Origin: Thermoplasmata archaeon
Lineage (GTDB): Archaea > Thermoplasmatota > Thermoplasmata > GCA-020350865
Length of the DNA stretch: 45,439 nucleotides
Reading direction: 5' to 3'
Assembly (NCBI GenBank): GCA_020351895.1
Contig: CP070672.1
Span: forward strand, 4,108,870-4,154,308
Both the position numbers and the translations under genes were made by a program. The notes beneath the pieces were generated by a model, which saw only the letters and a list, made by a program, of their open reading frames with translations, was not told the DNA's origin and ran no database searches. Positions 19,724-28,000 of this stretch are shown piece after piece (positions within the stretch are counted from its first letter, which is position 1; every line of letters starts with the position of its first letter).

Positions 19724-20539
19724 CTAAACGCCCATTGATACATGCAGACAATCTCCAGTCAGGAATTTTCGTTTCCCAAATTCATTTGTATCCACAATCA
19801 AGGCACCAGTATCATCAATATCCAGTGCAATACCTTCTATGGTCTCTTTTACATTGGTAATCGTGACCTTCTTGCCTAATGTTATACTCAGTTCCTTCCA
19901 TTGGTTAATGATTCTATAAGGTTGGCCTGAATTCAAAATATCGTAACATTCATCCATCTCCACCAAGAGTTCAGATAACAGTTTCCCAAGGCTCACCTCC
20001 TTTCCAATCTCATGTTTCAAGGTGGTGGAAAATGCCCGTATATCCTCAGGAAATTCTTTCATATCGAAATTTACGTTTATACCTATACCCAAGATCAAAT
20101 GGTCAATCTTATCCTTTTGAGTCCTCAACTCAGTTAGAATACCGCACACCTTTTTATTTCCTATCAGCACATCATTGGGCCATTTTATACTGGCATTTAA
20201 ATTGTAGACTTTCAATAGAGTTTTGGCAACGGCAACGCCAGCCAATAATGTCATTATTGTTGCCTCTTTGGGCTTGATATTTGGTTTGAGGATAATGGAT
20301 ATCCACAATCCTCCTTTTGGAGAGATCCATTCCCTGTTAAGCCTGCCCTTTCCTGCCCTCTGCACCTCGGCGAAAACTACAGTTCCCTCATCCACCCCTT
20401 CTTCTACAAAAGTCCTGGCACTGTCATTTGTTGAGAGAACAAAGTCAAATCCATGAATCGTCTTACCTATGATTTTAGTGCCTAGATGCGATGCGATTTC
20501 GTGCATATCTAACCTATTTTTATGGGATAGGGATGCCAT
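19724..20539 (-). CDS. birA: Biotin-[acetyl-CoA-carboxylase] ligase (BirA-like, no HTH domain)
   Basis: The product of about 271 aa activates biotin to biotinyl-AMP and attaches it to carrier proteins. The biotin/ATP loop appears as AGKGRLNREWISPKGGLW (from about residue 62) and the catalytic lysine segment as KWPNDVLIGNKKVCGILTEL. A short C-terminal SH3-like domain follows (KKVTITNVKETIEGIALDID, then FLTGDCLHV). There is no N-terminal winged helix, so it is an enzyme only, not a biotin repressor. The longest frame begins with TTG at 20554, but ATG 20539 sits about 27 bp from a TATA-like element on the minus strand (20562-20570) and would be leaderless, so I prefer it. It heads an operon with the M20 gene. 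No biotin carrier is visible in the window. Confidence 0.93.
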   Translation of the reverse strand: MASLSHKNRLDMHEIASHLGTKIIGKTIHGFDFVLSTNDSARTFVEEGVDEGTVVFAEVQRAGKGRLNREWISPKGGLWISIILKPNIKPKEATIMTLLAGVAVAKTLLKVYNLNASIKWPNDVLIGNKKVCGILTELRTQKDKIDHLILGIGINVNFDMKEFPEDIRAFSTTLKHEIGKEVSLGKLLSELLVEMDECYDILNSGQPYRIINQWKELSITLGKKVTITNVKETIEGIALDIDDTGALIVDTNEFGKRKFLTGDCLHVSMGV

Positions 20540-20624
20540 TGTTAGTTTATCCAAGTAAAGGGTATTAAATGTTGCTGATATATTTGATGGGAATTATAAT
20601 GAATATTATAAGGGAGATAAACAA

Positions 20625-20637
20625 TTTTTATATATAA
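20625..20637 (+). promoter_or_regulatory. TATA box of pgk (leaderless start)
   Basis: TTTTTATATATAA is centred 29 bp before the pgk ATG at 20661, so transcription should start at or within a few bases of the start codon. No Shine-Dalgarno is present. Confidence 0.6.
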
Positions 20638-20660
20638 CTAACGTATAATCCACCGAAAAC

Positions 20661-21914
20661 ATGCCCAGAGATTTCTTCACAATGGATGATTTCGATCTTA
20701 AAGGCAAGACGCTTATACTCAGAGTGGACATCAACTCCCCTATAAATCCAATAACAGGGGAGATTCTCGATGATACGAGGATATGTCACCATTTAAGAAC
20801 CATTCGAGAACTTAATGATTCTAAGGTTGTTTTACTGGCCCACCAAAGCAGACCTGGAAAAAAAGATTTCACAAAAATGGAGAAACACGCAAAACTGGTT
20901 TCAAACAGACTAGATAAGAAAGTCACATATGTGGATGACTTTTTTGGAAGCAGGGCATTAAATAAAGTGAAGAACATGAAAACGGGAGATATCGTCCTTT
21001 TAGAGAATGTAAGGTTCTATGCAGAAGAGCATATCCTCAAAGGAAAAGATTACACCACACAAGCTCAAAGCCACCTAGTTACCCATCTAGCGGGACAGGC
21101 GGATTACTTCTTAAATGACGCATTTGCAGCTGCGCATCGTGCCCAACCCTCTCTCACTGGTTTTACTGAGGTTTTACCAAACCTTGCAGGAAGGGTAATG
21201 GAAAAGGAGATCACCATGCTGGAAAGAGCCATGCACAACAAAGAAAGGCCCAGCATCGCAATATTCGGCGGGATAAAGGTCTTCGATACCCTAAGTGTTA
21301 TGAGGAATATGTTGAATAATAATATAGTCGATAATGTCCTCACCACAGGTATTGTGGCAAACATTTTTTTGCTGGCAAGAGGGCATGATCTCGGTGAGCC
21401 GAATATCTCTTTTCTGGAAAGGGAAGTTGGAGAGTATGAAGAGCTCAAAGAGCAGGCAAAAAATCTGGACAAAGAATATGGCAGTAAAATTCAAGTTCCC
21501 ACAGATTTGGTATTAAACGACAATGGGAGGAGAAAAGCGTGTATTGTGGATGATTTACCCGCCAAATTAAGGATATTCGATATTGGGTTGGATACAGCTG
21601 TAGGATATAGAAAGCAAATATTAGATGCTAAAAATATAATATTAAATGGTCCTGCTGGTGTTTTTGAGATAGAGGAATTTGCTGTGGGTACCACTATCAT
21701 ATTCAATGCAATAGCCGAATCCAAGGGCTTCAGTGTGATCGGAGGCGGGGAAACAGTGGCTGCCGCAAGAAACCTGAATTTGGCGCGAAAGGTTAACCAT
21801 ATCAGTGTTGGCGGAGGGGCCTGCATCAGTTTTCTGGCAGGTAAGAGCATGCCAGCAATCGATGCCTTGAGACACTCGAAGAAGCTGTATGAGAAAGGAC
21901 ATTATAAATGCTGA
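20661..21914 (+). CDS. pgk: Phosphoglycerate kinase (archaeal type)
   Basis: The 417-aa protein catalyses reversible transfer between 1,3-bisphosphoglycerate/ADP and 3-phosphoglycerate/ATP in glycolysis or gluconeogenesis. The N-terminal domain shows LRVDINSP, TRICHHLRTIREL, LLAHQSRPGKKDF and LLENVRFYAEE; the substrate-binding DAFAAAHRAQPS lies near residues 153-164. The C-terminal nucleotide domain carries GPAGVFEIEEFAVGT and VIGGGETVAAA, then SVGGGACISFLAGKSMPAI. The length and sequence style match archaeal PGKs. It is divergent from birA, with a strong TATA box and no leader. The tRNA locus starts about 70 bp after its stop. Confidence 0.97.
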   Translation: MPRDFFTMDDFDLKGKTLILRVDINSPINPITGEILDDTRICHHLRTIRELNDSKVVLLAHQSRPGKKDFTKMEKHAKLVSNRLDKKVTYVDDFFGSRALNKVKNMKTGDIVLLENVRFYAEEHILKGKDYTTQAQSHLVTHLAGQADYFLNDAFAAAHRAQPSLTGFTEVLPNLAGRVMEKEITMLERAMHNKERPSIAIFGGIKVFDTLSVMRNMLNNNIVDNVLTTGIVANIFLLARGHDLGEPNISFLEREVGEYEELKEQAKNLDKEYGSKIQVPTDLVLNDNGRRKACIVDDLPAKLRIFDIGLDTAVGYRKQILDAKNIILNGPAGVFEIEEFAVGTTIIFNAIAESKGFSVIGGGETVAAARNLNLARKVNHISVGGGACISFLAGKSMPAIDALRHSKKLYEKGHYKC

Positions 21915-21947
21915 CTTGCATTACAACCACTCATATAGCCACAAAAT

Positions 21948-21956
21948 CCTTTTAAG
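21948..21956 (+). promoter_or_regulatory. TATA box of the tRNA-Thr locus
   Basis: CCTTTTAAG is centred about 35 bp before the degenerate tRNA 5' copy at 21987. No comparable element precedes the intact tRNA at 22067, so transcription of the whole locus probably starts here. Confidence 0.45.
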
Positions 21957-21986
21957 CTACCTGGTAATTAACGATGTTGAACGATT

Positions 21987-22066
21987 GCCACTGTAGCTTA
22001 GCGGTCATGCGTGGTTACCTTTGGTCTCCACTAGACCGACTGAGCTACTTCATCCGGTTACCATAT
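21987..22066 (+). pseudogene. Degenerate 5' copy of the tRNA-Thr gene plus mosaic sequence
   Basis: GCCACTGTAGCTTAGCGGT (21987-22005) matches the first 19 nt of the intact tRNA-Thr with one C-to-T change that breaks the D-stem. The similarity then stops. The following block contains GGTTACC twice (about 22013 and 22056), a hairpin GGTCT/AGACC (about 22023-22037), and on the opposite strand a D-arm-like AGCTCAGTCGG. It looks like rearranged tRNA debris rather than a working gene. Confidence 0.55.
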
Positions 22067-22271
22067 GCCACTGTAGCTCAGCGGTAGAGCGGCTGATTCG
22101 TAACCCTTTGAGAAAGCGTTAACTGAAACCGGTGCCGTAAACGGCACTTGCATTACTTCGCAACTTTGGATTTCCTAGCCCTTCGGGCTCGGCTTGCTTG
22201 AAAAATGATAACGAAACTTACTCTAAGGGAGAAATATCAGCAGATCAGGGGTTCGATTCCCTTCAGTGGCT
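22067..22271 (+). tRNA. tRNA-Thr (anticodon CGU) with a long intron
   Basis: The acceptor stem GCCACTG (22067-22073) pairs with CAGTGGC (22264-22270), with discriminator U at 22271, usual for archaeal tRNA-Thr. The D-stem is GCTC/GAGC. The anticodon stem GCTGA (22092-22096) pairs with TCAGC (22237-22241); the loop is TTCGTAA, giving anticodon CGU. The T-arm is AGGGG-TTCGATT-CCCTT. An intron of about 133 nt (22103-22235, or shifted by one base because of an A at both ends) interrupts the loop at the canonical 37/38 site. A T8 run beginning at the discriminator (22271-22278) can act as terminator. Confidence 0.88.
22103..22235 (+). other. Structured intron of tRNA-Thr
   Basis: CCCTT (22104-22108) pairs with AAGGG (22225-22229), closing the intron as the inner helix of a bulge-helix-bulge. 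The 3' bulge would be about 6-7 nt rather than the usual 3, so the splice motif is relaxed. Inside are GTGCCG/CGGCAC with a TAAA loop, TTGC/GCAA, AGCCC/GGGCT with a tiny loop, and CGTTA paired with TAACG near the ends. No clear box C/D or H/ACA pattern is found. Confidence 0.6.
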
Positions 22272-22342
22272 TTTTTTTCTACCATTTACTACTCGGGCTA
22301 TCGGATAAAATAAATGTCAAACTTGAGATGCCCATTATTTGG

Positions 22343-22367
22343 CCCAGCTTTTTATGAAAAAGCTGGG
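22343..22367 (+). terminator. Perfect 11-bp hairpin downstream of tRNA-Thr
   Basis: CCCAGCTTTTT (22343-22353) pairs exactly with AAAAAGCTGGG (22357-22367) around an ATG loop. It immediately precedes the second copy of the tRNA 3' end. It could be a terminator of the locus or part of a decayed mobile element; a T-rich run follows at about 22394-22402. Confidence 0.45.
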
Positions 22368-22371
22368 TTCC

Positions 22372-22390
22372 CGATTCCCTTCAGTGGCTT
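22372..22390 (+). repeat. Direct repeat of the tRNA-Thr 3' end (att-like)
   Basis: CGATTCCCTTCAGTGGCTT at 22372-22390 is an exact 19-nt copy of 22254-22272, the T-loop to discriminator end of the intact tRNA. A tRNA 3' end repeated downstream is the usual footprint of site-specific integration. Only about 100 bp remain between the copies and no integrase is present, so this would be a scar. Confidence 0.6.
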
Positions 22391-22467
22391 GATCTTTTTT
22401 TTCATGATCCTTTTCAATTCATAAACTTATTAAATTATGAAGATGAACAATCAAAGAATCTGAGATA

Positions 22468-22477
22468 TTATTTAAAA
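22468..22477 (+). promoter_or_regulatory. TATA box of the OB-fold protein gene (leaderless start)
   Basis: TTATTTAAAA is centred about 28 bp before ATG 22501, so the transcript should begin at the start codon. There is no Shine-Dalgarno. Confidence 0.55.
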
Positions 22478-22500
22478 GTGTAAACCTATACACCTTTTGC

Positions 22501-23223
22501 ATGATAGAGAAGCCGAAACTCCTACTACTCGTGATATTAATCACCTTAGCAGGCATTTTGGGGATCTACGCCTATGCCGTATTAATTGAGGCTAAAACGA
22601 TTTCGATTTCAGATTTGGGATCAAAACATCTTGGGAGTCTGGTGGAGGTTGAGGGTCATATAAAAGAAGTTGATGAATGGCAAGATGGAGACCTAAATCT
22701 CATATTAGTAGACTACGAATCCGGAAAAACCATTGAAGTGATTGTAGATGCCGATGTTACCGAAAATCTAGCAAATCAGGAGAAACTCATCCCAGGGGCA
22801 AAAATAAGGGTCAACGGCCTTGTTGAAGATTACAAAGGTGATTTGTTTATCCACGTCATGTCTTCTGAGAGTATTATATTGGTACAAACAGCAGGTAAGA
22901 ACATTCTTTCTCTGGATGTTATACTAAATCGGCCCGATGTTTTTGAGGGTGTTGAAGTTCAGGTAAGTGGTGAGATCAGAGATATCGATTATATAGAAAG
23001 CCTCAAAGCATTCACATTCACACTTAAAAACTCGAGTAGTGGAAATTACTATTCAGTAGGCTGCATTGTCTTTGATATGTCCATATTTCGAGATAAAGGC
23101 GACAATAGCATACAAAATGGGGATGAGATCACATTCGAAGGAACCTTAGAATATTATGCACAAAACGGCATCTGGCAAATCCAGTCACATGAAGGAAAGG
23201 AGAGCCTTGAAAAGGTTGATTGA
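22501..23223 (+). CDS. Membrane-anchored protein with two predicted OB-fold domains
   Basis: The 240-aa protein starts with a TM or signal anchor (LLLLVILITLAGILGIYAYAVL, about residues 7-28) and then has two similar beta-rich halves. The first (about 35-125) has SLVEVEGHIKEVDEW, LILVDYESGKTIEVIV and PGAKIRVNGLVEDYKGDLFIHV. The second (about 135-235) has EGVEVQVSGEIRDID, FTLKNSSSGNYYSVGCIVFD and NGDEITFEGTLEYYAQNGIWQIQ. This is the strand and loop pattern of OB-folds of the tRNA-anti/exonuclease VII type, here apparently outside the membrane. I cannot name a function; such domains bind nucleic acids or oligosaccharides. It is convergent with the radical SAM gene, 9 bp away. Confidence 0.75.
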   Translation: MIEKPKLLLLVILITLAGILGIYAYAVLIEAKTISISDLGSKHLGSLVEVEGHIKEVDEWQDGDLNLILVDYESGKTIEVIVDADVTENLANQEKLIPGAKIRVNGLVEDYKGDLFIHVMSSESIILVQTAGKNILSLDVILNRPDVFEGVEVQVSGEIRDIDYIESLKAFTFTLKNSSSGNYYSVGCIVFDMSIFRDKGDNSIQNGDEITFEGTLEYYAQNGIWQIQSHEGKESLEKVD

Positions 23224-23232
23224 ATGAAGTAA

Positions 23233-23997
23233 TCAAACAAGCTCTTTTGGAACACAACCAGGGTCATGGCCAATGCTGTAATCCATATCCATCTTTTTCA
23301 ATCGCTTCACCACATGAGGGTAGAGAATAAGCTCCTCTATCTCCATCTCCTCTTTTAGGAAAGGGGCAATTGCAGCCAATCGTTCTTGGAGTTTTCTTAC
23401 GTTCTCAGTCTCGGAGAAGGAGACCATGACAGAAGGATGACAGCTCACTCCGCTCTTAACAAGGTTTTCAAGGCTTTTTGACTGCAATGGAAAGAATTCT
23501 GGTTTCGCTCCGGTTAAGGCCGAGAACTCCCCTTCGTTCGTGCCTTTAAGTGAAACCCTGACATGAAGGTTATTAAATTCAGAGAGGCAGTCAGCGTAAT
23601 CCTTCTCATGGCCAATCAAGATTCCATTCGTCTCCAAAATGAATCTGTATCTTGTCTTTCCAACAAGTTTCAAAAGCCTTAAAAGATGCTCTCTACCAAT
23701 TGTCGGCTCTTGACCGCTGAGTCTCATCAATCTATAGCCCTTCTTTTCACCGATACTGCATAATCGTTTGAACGCTTTCTCAGGTGTATAGAACTTGCCA
23801 ACATTCTGAGGATGGTGCCTTATATCATCTCCTGCCCAGCAGAACCTACATAGTAAATTGCAGACTGTGACATCACCTGTAACAATTCCTCCATACCATT
23901 TTGCAGGTCGAAAGCGATAGTAAGCCCTGTTCTCCCCAGAAAATGCGTATTTTTCTAGAGTTTTTGTCCTCTTAATCGGATCGTAAGCTCCCTTCAT
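23233..23997 (-). CDS. Radical SAM protein overlapping trm5
   Basis: The 254-aa protein has the cluster motif C46-NLL-C50-RF-C53-W and downstream LSGQEPTIGREHLLRLL in place of the usual GGEP, followed by FILETNGILIG and HVRVSLKG, which match the later strands of the barrel. Extra cysteines occur (CSIGEK, SCHPSV, DPGCVPKELV) but form no obvious second cluster. It resembles the activase-like uncharacterised radical SAM proteins of archaea. The start lies inside the end of trm5 (26-bp overlap), so the two are translationally coupled. The CRFCW signature and the Trm5 partner make a role in tRNA modification conceivable, but it lacks the length of Taw1/TYW1 and this is only inference. Confidence 0.82.
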   Translation of the reverse strand: MKGAYDPIKRTKTLEKYAFSGENRAYYRFRPAKWYGGIVTGDVTVCNLLCRFCWAGDDIRHHPQNVGKFYTPEKAFKRLCSIGEKKGYRLMRLSGQEPTIGREHLLRLLKLVGKTRYRFILETNGILIGHEKDYADCLSEFNNLHVRVSLKGTNEGEFSALTGAKPEFFPLQSKSLENLVKSGVSCHPSVMVSFSETENVRKLQERLAAIAPFLKEEMEIEELILYPHVVKRLKKMDMDYSIGHDPGCVPKELV

Positions 23998-25012
23998 CCC
24001 TATCGACCTTCAAATCAAAGCAGTACAATTTTGAACTTGGAGAATATGTATGCACTTCCCGTTCATCATGAATATTTATATCGATGCCCTTTACCTGTGC
24101 AGATATAAGGATATTCTCGATTTTCTCATCCTTCTTTTCTATTTCAAGAACCTCGTAATAGTGTATCATGCCCTCATTCTTTACATTGGAAAGTGCGTAA
24201 GTAAGAAACTCATATGAACCAAAAGGTAGATTCATGATTATTCTATCTGCATTTTCAAGGTTAGGAACGAGGACCTTTGAATCACCATGCATTGGCTTTA
24301 CATTCAACACCTTGTTCCTGTTAATGTTCCTTTTTAGATAATGGATAGCCATTTCATTGATGTCAAGGGAAAAAATCTTCCCTGGATTGCGATGCTTTGC
24401 AATGAGAATCGAGAAGGGCCCCACTCCACAGAACATATCGATTATCACCTCTTTCTCCTCAACCATCTGGGCCACTCTCCAATGCTCTGTTGCCAGTCGA
24501 GGGGAGAAATAGACTTTAGCCGGATCTATCTCCAATTCTATGCCGTATTCTTTGTGTATGGTTTCGGTGTTCTCTTTCCCTGCTACGATTACCAGCTGCC
24601 TAACCCTTTCCTCTCCTTCTATTCCAGTATCAATTGCCACTGTCTCAAGGCTCTTGTTCACCTTCAGTATGGCCTCTCCTATTTCTTCTTTTATGCCCAT
24701 GAGTTCATCAGAAATCTTAATTATGGCAACGCTACCTATGACATCAAATGAGGTTGGTAATAAAGCCCTAAGATCTTCCGGGACATCAACCAGGTCTTTA
24801 TAACTTCTGCTTTCTCCTTGTAATACCCTGAAATCCCTTTCCAAGACTTCATAATCCATAAAACCTTTTCCCTTGCCTTCTAAAATGGGAATGTAGATGA
24901 ATACCTCATCTCTTGCGATAGCAAGATCTCTTCTGAGAATCCCCTCTTTCAACAATGCCCTACGTACTTCTTCTCCCTTTAAATGGGGAACTGCAATGCA
25001 GAAGGATCTCAT
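23972..25012 (-). CDS. trm5: tRNA (guanine37-N1)-methyltransferase Trm5
   Basis: The product of about 346 aa transfers methyl from SAM to N1 of G37 in tRNA. An N-terminal D1-like domain (SFCIAVPHLKGEEVRRALLKEGIL) is followed by a linker domain and a class I methyltransferase fold with FSPRLATEHWRVAQ, the SAM loop DMFCGVGPFSI (about residues 192-202), FSLDINEMAIHYLKRNINRN and the catalytic-site MNLPFGSYEFL. The D1 domain and NLP motif favour Trm5 over plain Rossmann methyltransferases; the wyosine aminocarboxypropyltransferase Taw2 is the nearest alternative. The longest frame begins with TTG 25018, but ATG 25012 lies 27 bp from the minus-strand TATA box at 25034-25043, so I take it as a leaderless start. 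It is followed by an overlapping radical SAM gene. Confidence 0.92.
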   Translation of the reverse strand: MRSFCIAVPHLKGEEVRRALLKEGILRRDLAIARDEVFIYIPILEGKGKGFMDYEVLERDFRVLQGESRSYKDLVDVPEDLRALLPTSFDVIGSVAIIKISDELMGIKEEIGEAILKVNKSLETVAIDTGIEGEERVRQLVIVAGKENTETIHKEYGIELEIDPAKVYFSPRLATEHWRVAQMVEEKEVIIDMFCGVGPFSILIAKHRNPGKIFSLDINEMAIHYLKRNINRNKVLNVKPMHGDSKVLVPNLENADRIIMNLPFGSYEFLTYALSNVKNEGMIHYYEVLEIEKKDEKIENILISAQVKGIDINIHDEREVHTYSPSSKLYCFDLKVDRDEGSLRSD

Positions 25013-25033
25013 AAACAAGATATAAGAATACGA

Positions 25034-25043
25034 GGTTTAAAAG
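25034..25043 (-). promoter_or_regulatory. TATA box of trm5 (leaderless start)
   Basis: On the minus strand CTTTTAAACC is centred about 27 bp before ATG 25012, with no Shine-Dalgarno. Transcription should begin at the start codon. Confidence 0.55.
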
Positions 25044-25094
25044 TTTTTTAGGTAAAATCATTATATTTAAAAAAAAATGAAAAGAGAAAGGAGA

Positions 25095-28000
25095 TTATAT
25101 CTCCTTTTTTAAGCGTGCTTTCGTTGAGGTATATACTCCCACTGCAAGGGCACTCAGAGAGAAAAGAAGGGCAACAAATGTAAAAAATACCGAAACACTT
25201 GAAATTTTCGCAGATGGTATGATGGCAGTCTCTTGTACTTTGAAATCGCTGGTTGTAACCGGTCCATGATATGAATTCTCTGGGACTCTTAAATTCTCGA
25301 TATCAAGGTGATTTTGGGGAGCCATCTCATCCTCAATTTCAGCATTCACATAAGAGATATCGGTCTGCACTTTTTCCAAGGTGTCATCATCAGTTCTCTT
25401 TACAGCCTCGAAAGTGAGCTCTGCTCTTTCTGTTCGTTCTTCTTTGTGATCAAACAACTGGGTCATCACAGGCTTGGTAGATGTAGTCCTGTCTCTGATT
25501 GCCGATTCCAGATTTATGGTGTATTCCATATACTGGCTTGCACTGATTTCCGAAGCTATTTCCATGTTATCAGGAATTGTTTCCTCTACCTCTATTTGTG
25601 ATGATTCTGCCGAATCACCAACTTTTTCGCTTTCAATATCCATACTTGGATTGCTCGGTGGATTGTACATTGTAGAAGAGCTCAAGGAAGTAATCTCTTT
25701 TGATGCCGTATTCCTGGCATAAAGACTGGTGGATAATCCCAATCCGCTGTCGTTGTCTCCTGAGGTAATTATAACTTGTTCCTCAGTTTGAACCTCTTCA
25801 ACCTCAACCATATACGTAGACAACACCACATCCACGGAGTCGTAAAGTTCCTCAATGAAGTTACCGTTTGCATCGGAGTAGCCCAGTGTTACTTCATTGG
25901 TCAACAGTGTTCCATTGATTTCGAAGATATAGCTGACATTAATTAAAATCTGCCCTTTCTCCTTCGAGACAACAGTTCCAATGTTCCATGTGTATGTATT
26001 TCCGCTGCATGAGTCGTAGGGTGGATTGGAGTCCAACAACGTAACATCCACAGGTAGAATATCTGTGATCACAACATCTGAGGCATCTCCGGATCCGATG
26101 TTCTCATATGTGATCGTATATGGGATTATGGCCTCATGGATTATGGGTTGGCCACCAATGTATGGGGTAAAATCGTCGATGGTCCATATCCATGTGTCGT
26201 TATGTCTCACATTGAACGTATGATGAAGCCTCTTGGAGGTGCCATCCGGGAATGTTATGATGAGCCAACAGGGATCTGCTCCCCAGAATTCGCCGTTTAT
26301 GACATCGTCAAAGGGTGTGTATGTTATGGCTGCGCTGAATGAGCCTGGGATTACGCCTATCTTGACATCGTATATTGTCACTGATTGTTTATCAGGATCA
26401 CCTGGGAAGCGGGTGACGGAAGCTACATCGGTACCAACCCCATCATAGAATAGGGTGAGTCTCACATCATGCCATTTCTCTCCCGCAATTCTTATTGTAA
26501 AATTCGCGAGAACATATTCAAAGATAGTGACTCTCCCGGCCTCCTTGGAAAGGGTCATAACAGGAGCCGTAACCGTAGTTGTCGCAGAGTCGTCCAGTTG
26601 CTCTATGAAATTACCGTTGGCGTCGGAATAGTCCAGTGTAACCTCGTTGAGAAGTAGGGTTTCATCAGGTGTACCAGGATTAACTGTCACAGTTATTGTG
26701 ATACTGTCACTGGTCCCTGCCTGCACATCACCAATATTCCAGGTCAGGGTATTCCCCACTGTTGTATCAGGTGTTAAAGAAGCAGATACCAGGGTTACAT
26801 CTGAGGGCAGAATATCAATGATGACCACATTGCTTGCATCACCGGTACCGCTATTTTCATATTCGATTGTGTATACGATGGGATCACCGGGATCTGCTTC
26901 CGATACATCTACGGTCTTGGAAAGGGACATCTCAGGTGCGGTAACAATGACATCCGCATGATCGCCTTCCCGTGGATAGTAATTACCATTTGCATCTGCG
27001 TAGTCAAGGGTTACAGTGTTGTGCAGGAGCGTTTTATCTGCTGTACCAACATTTACAAAGACCTCGATTTCTATGGTTTCAATTGTACCTGGGGCTACAT
27101 CTCCGAGGATCCAGGCATATACATGGCTTGTGCCGTTATCATATGCTGGGGTTGAGCTGACAAAGGTTGTTTTTTCAGGAATGGTATCTATGATGCAAAC
27201 AAGTGATGCCCAACCAGACCCTGTGTTCTTGTAGGTTATTGTGTAAACAATTGGATCACCAGGATCTGCAGTTGATACATCCGCTGTCTTGGTTATGGTC
27301 ATCACAGGAGCTGTTACCGAAACATCGGCATAATCATCCAGTTGTACATAAAAGTTTCCGTTTGCATCCGCATAATCAAGAGTTGCAAAATTATGCAGGA
27401 GGGTCTTGTCATCGGTTCCAACATCCACAGTGACCGTGATTGTTATTTTTCCACTTCCGTTGGGTCCCACATCACCTATATTCCATGTGTACACATCATT
27501 TAGAACGCCATCGTATGTTGGATTTGAGCCAACAAAAGTGGTGTCAGGTGGTATTGTATCCACGATCTCAACAAGGGATGCCCATCCGGATCCTGTATTC
27601 CAATAATCTATTGTGTAAATGATGGTGTCACCTGGATCTGCGGTTGATACATCAGCTGTCTTGATAATATGTAAAACAGGAGCAGTCACTGAGACATCGG
27701 CGAAAGCCGTTTCTTGAGGTAGTGGATTGCCATTGTCATCTGAATAATCAAGTGTGACACAGTTGTGAAGAAGCTTCCTGTCTGGGGTACCAACATCAAC
27801 CTCGACAACCATTGTTATGGTCACGGTTGAATTACCTCCTATTAGAGAATGGTACCACTTGTAAGTGTCACCAGAGTCATAATCATATGAAGGGGACGTA
27901 CTCACAAGAGTCGTATCAGCAGGAATTGTGTCGTTTATCCAGACATCTGTTGCATTGCCTACACCAGAGTTCTCGAATACGATAGTATAGGTTATTTGAT

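Noticed and set aside
22010..22066. A tRNA gene on the minus strand
   Set aside because: A D-arm-like AGCTCAGTCGG is present, but no matching acceptor stem, anticodon arm or T-arm can be drawn.
22103..22235. Box C/D guide RNA within the tRNA intron
   Set aside because: CTGA and TGATAA elements occur, but in the wrong order and without a terminal C/D kink-turn.
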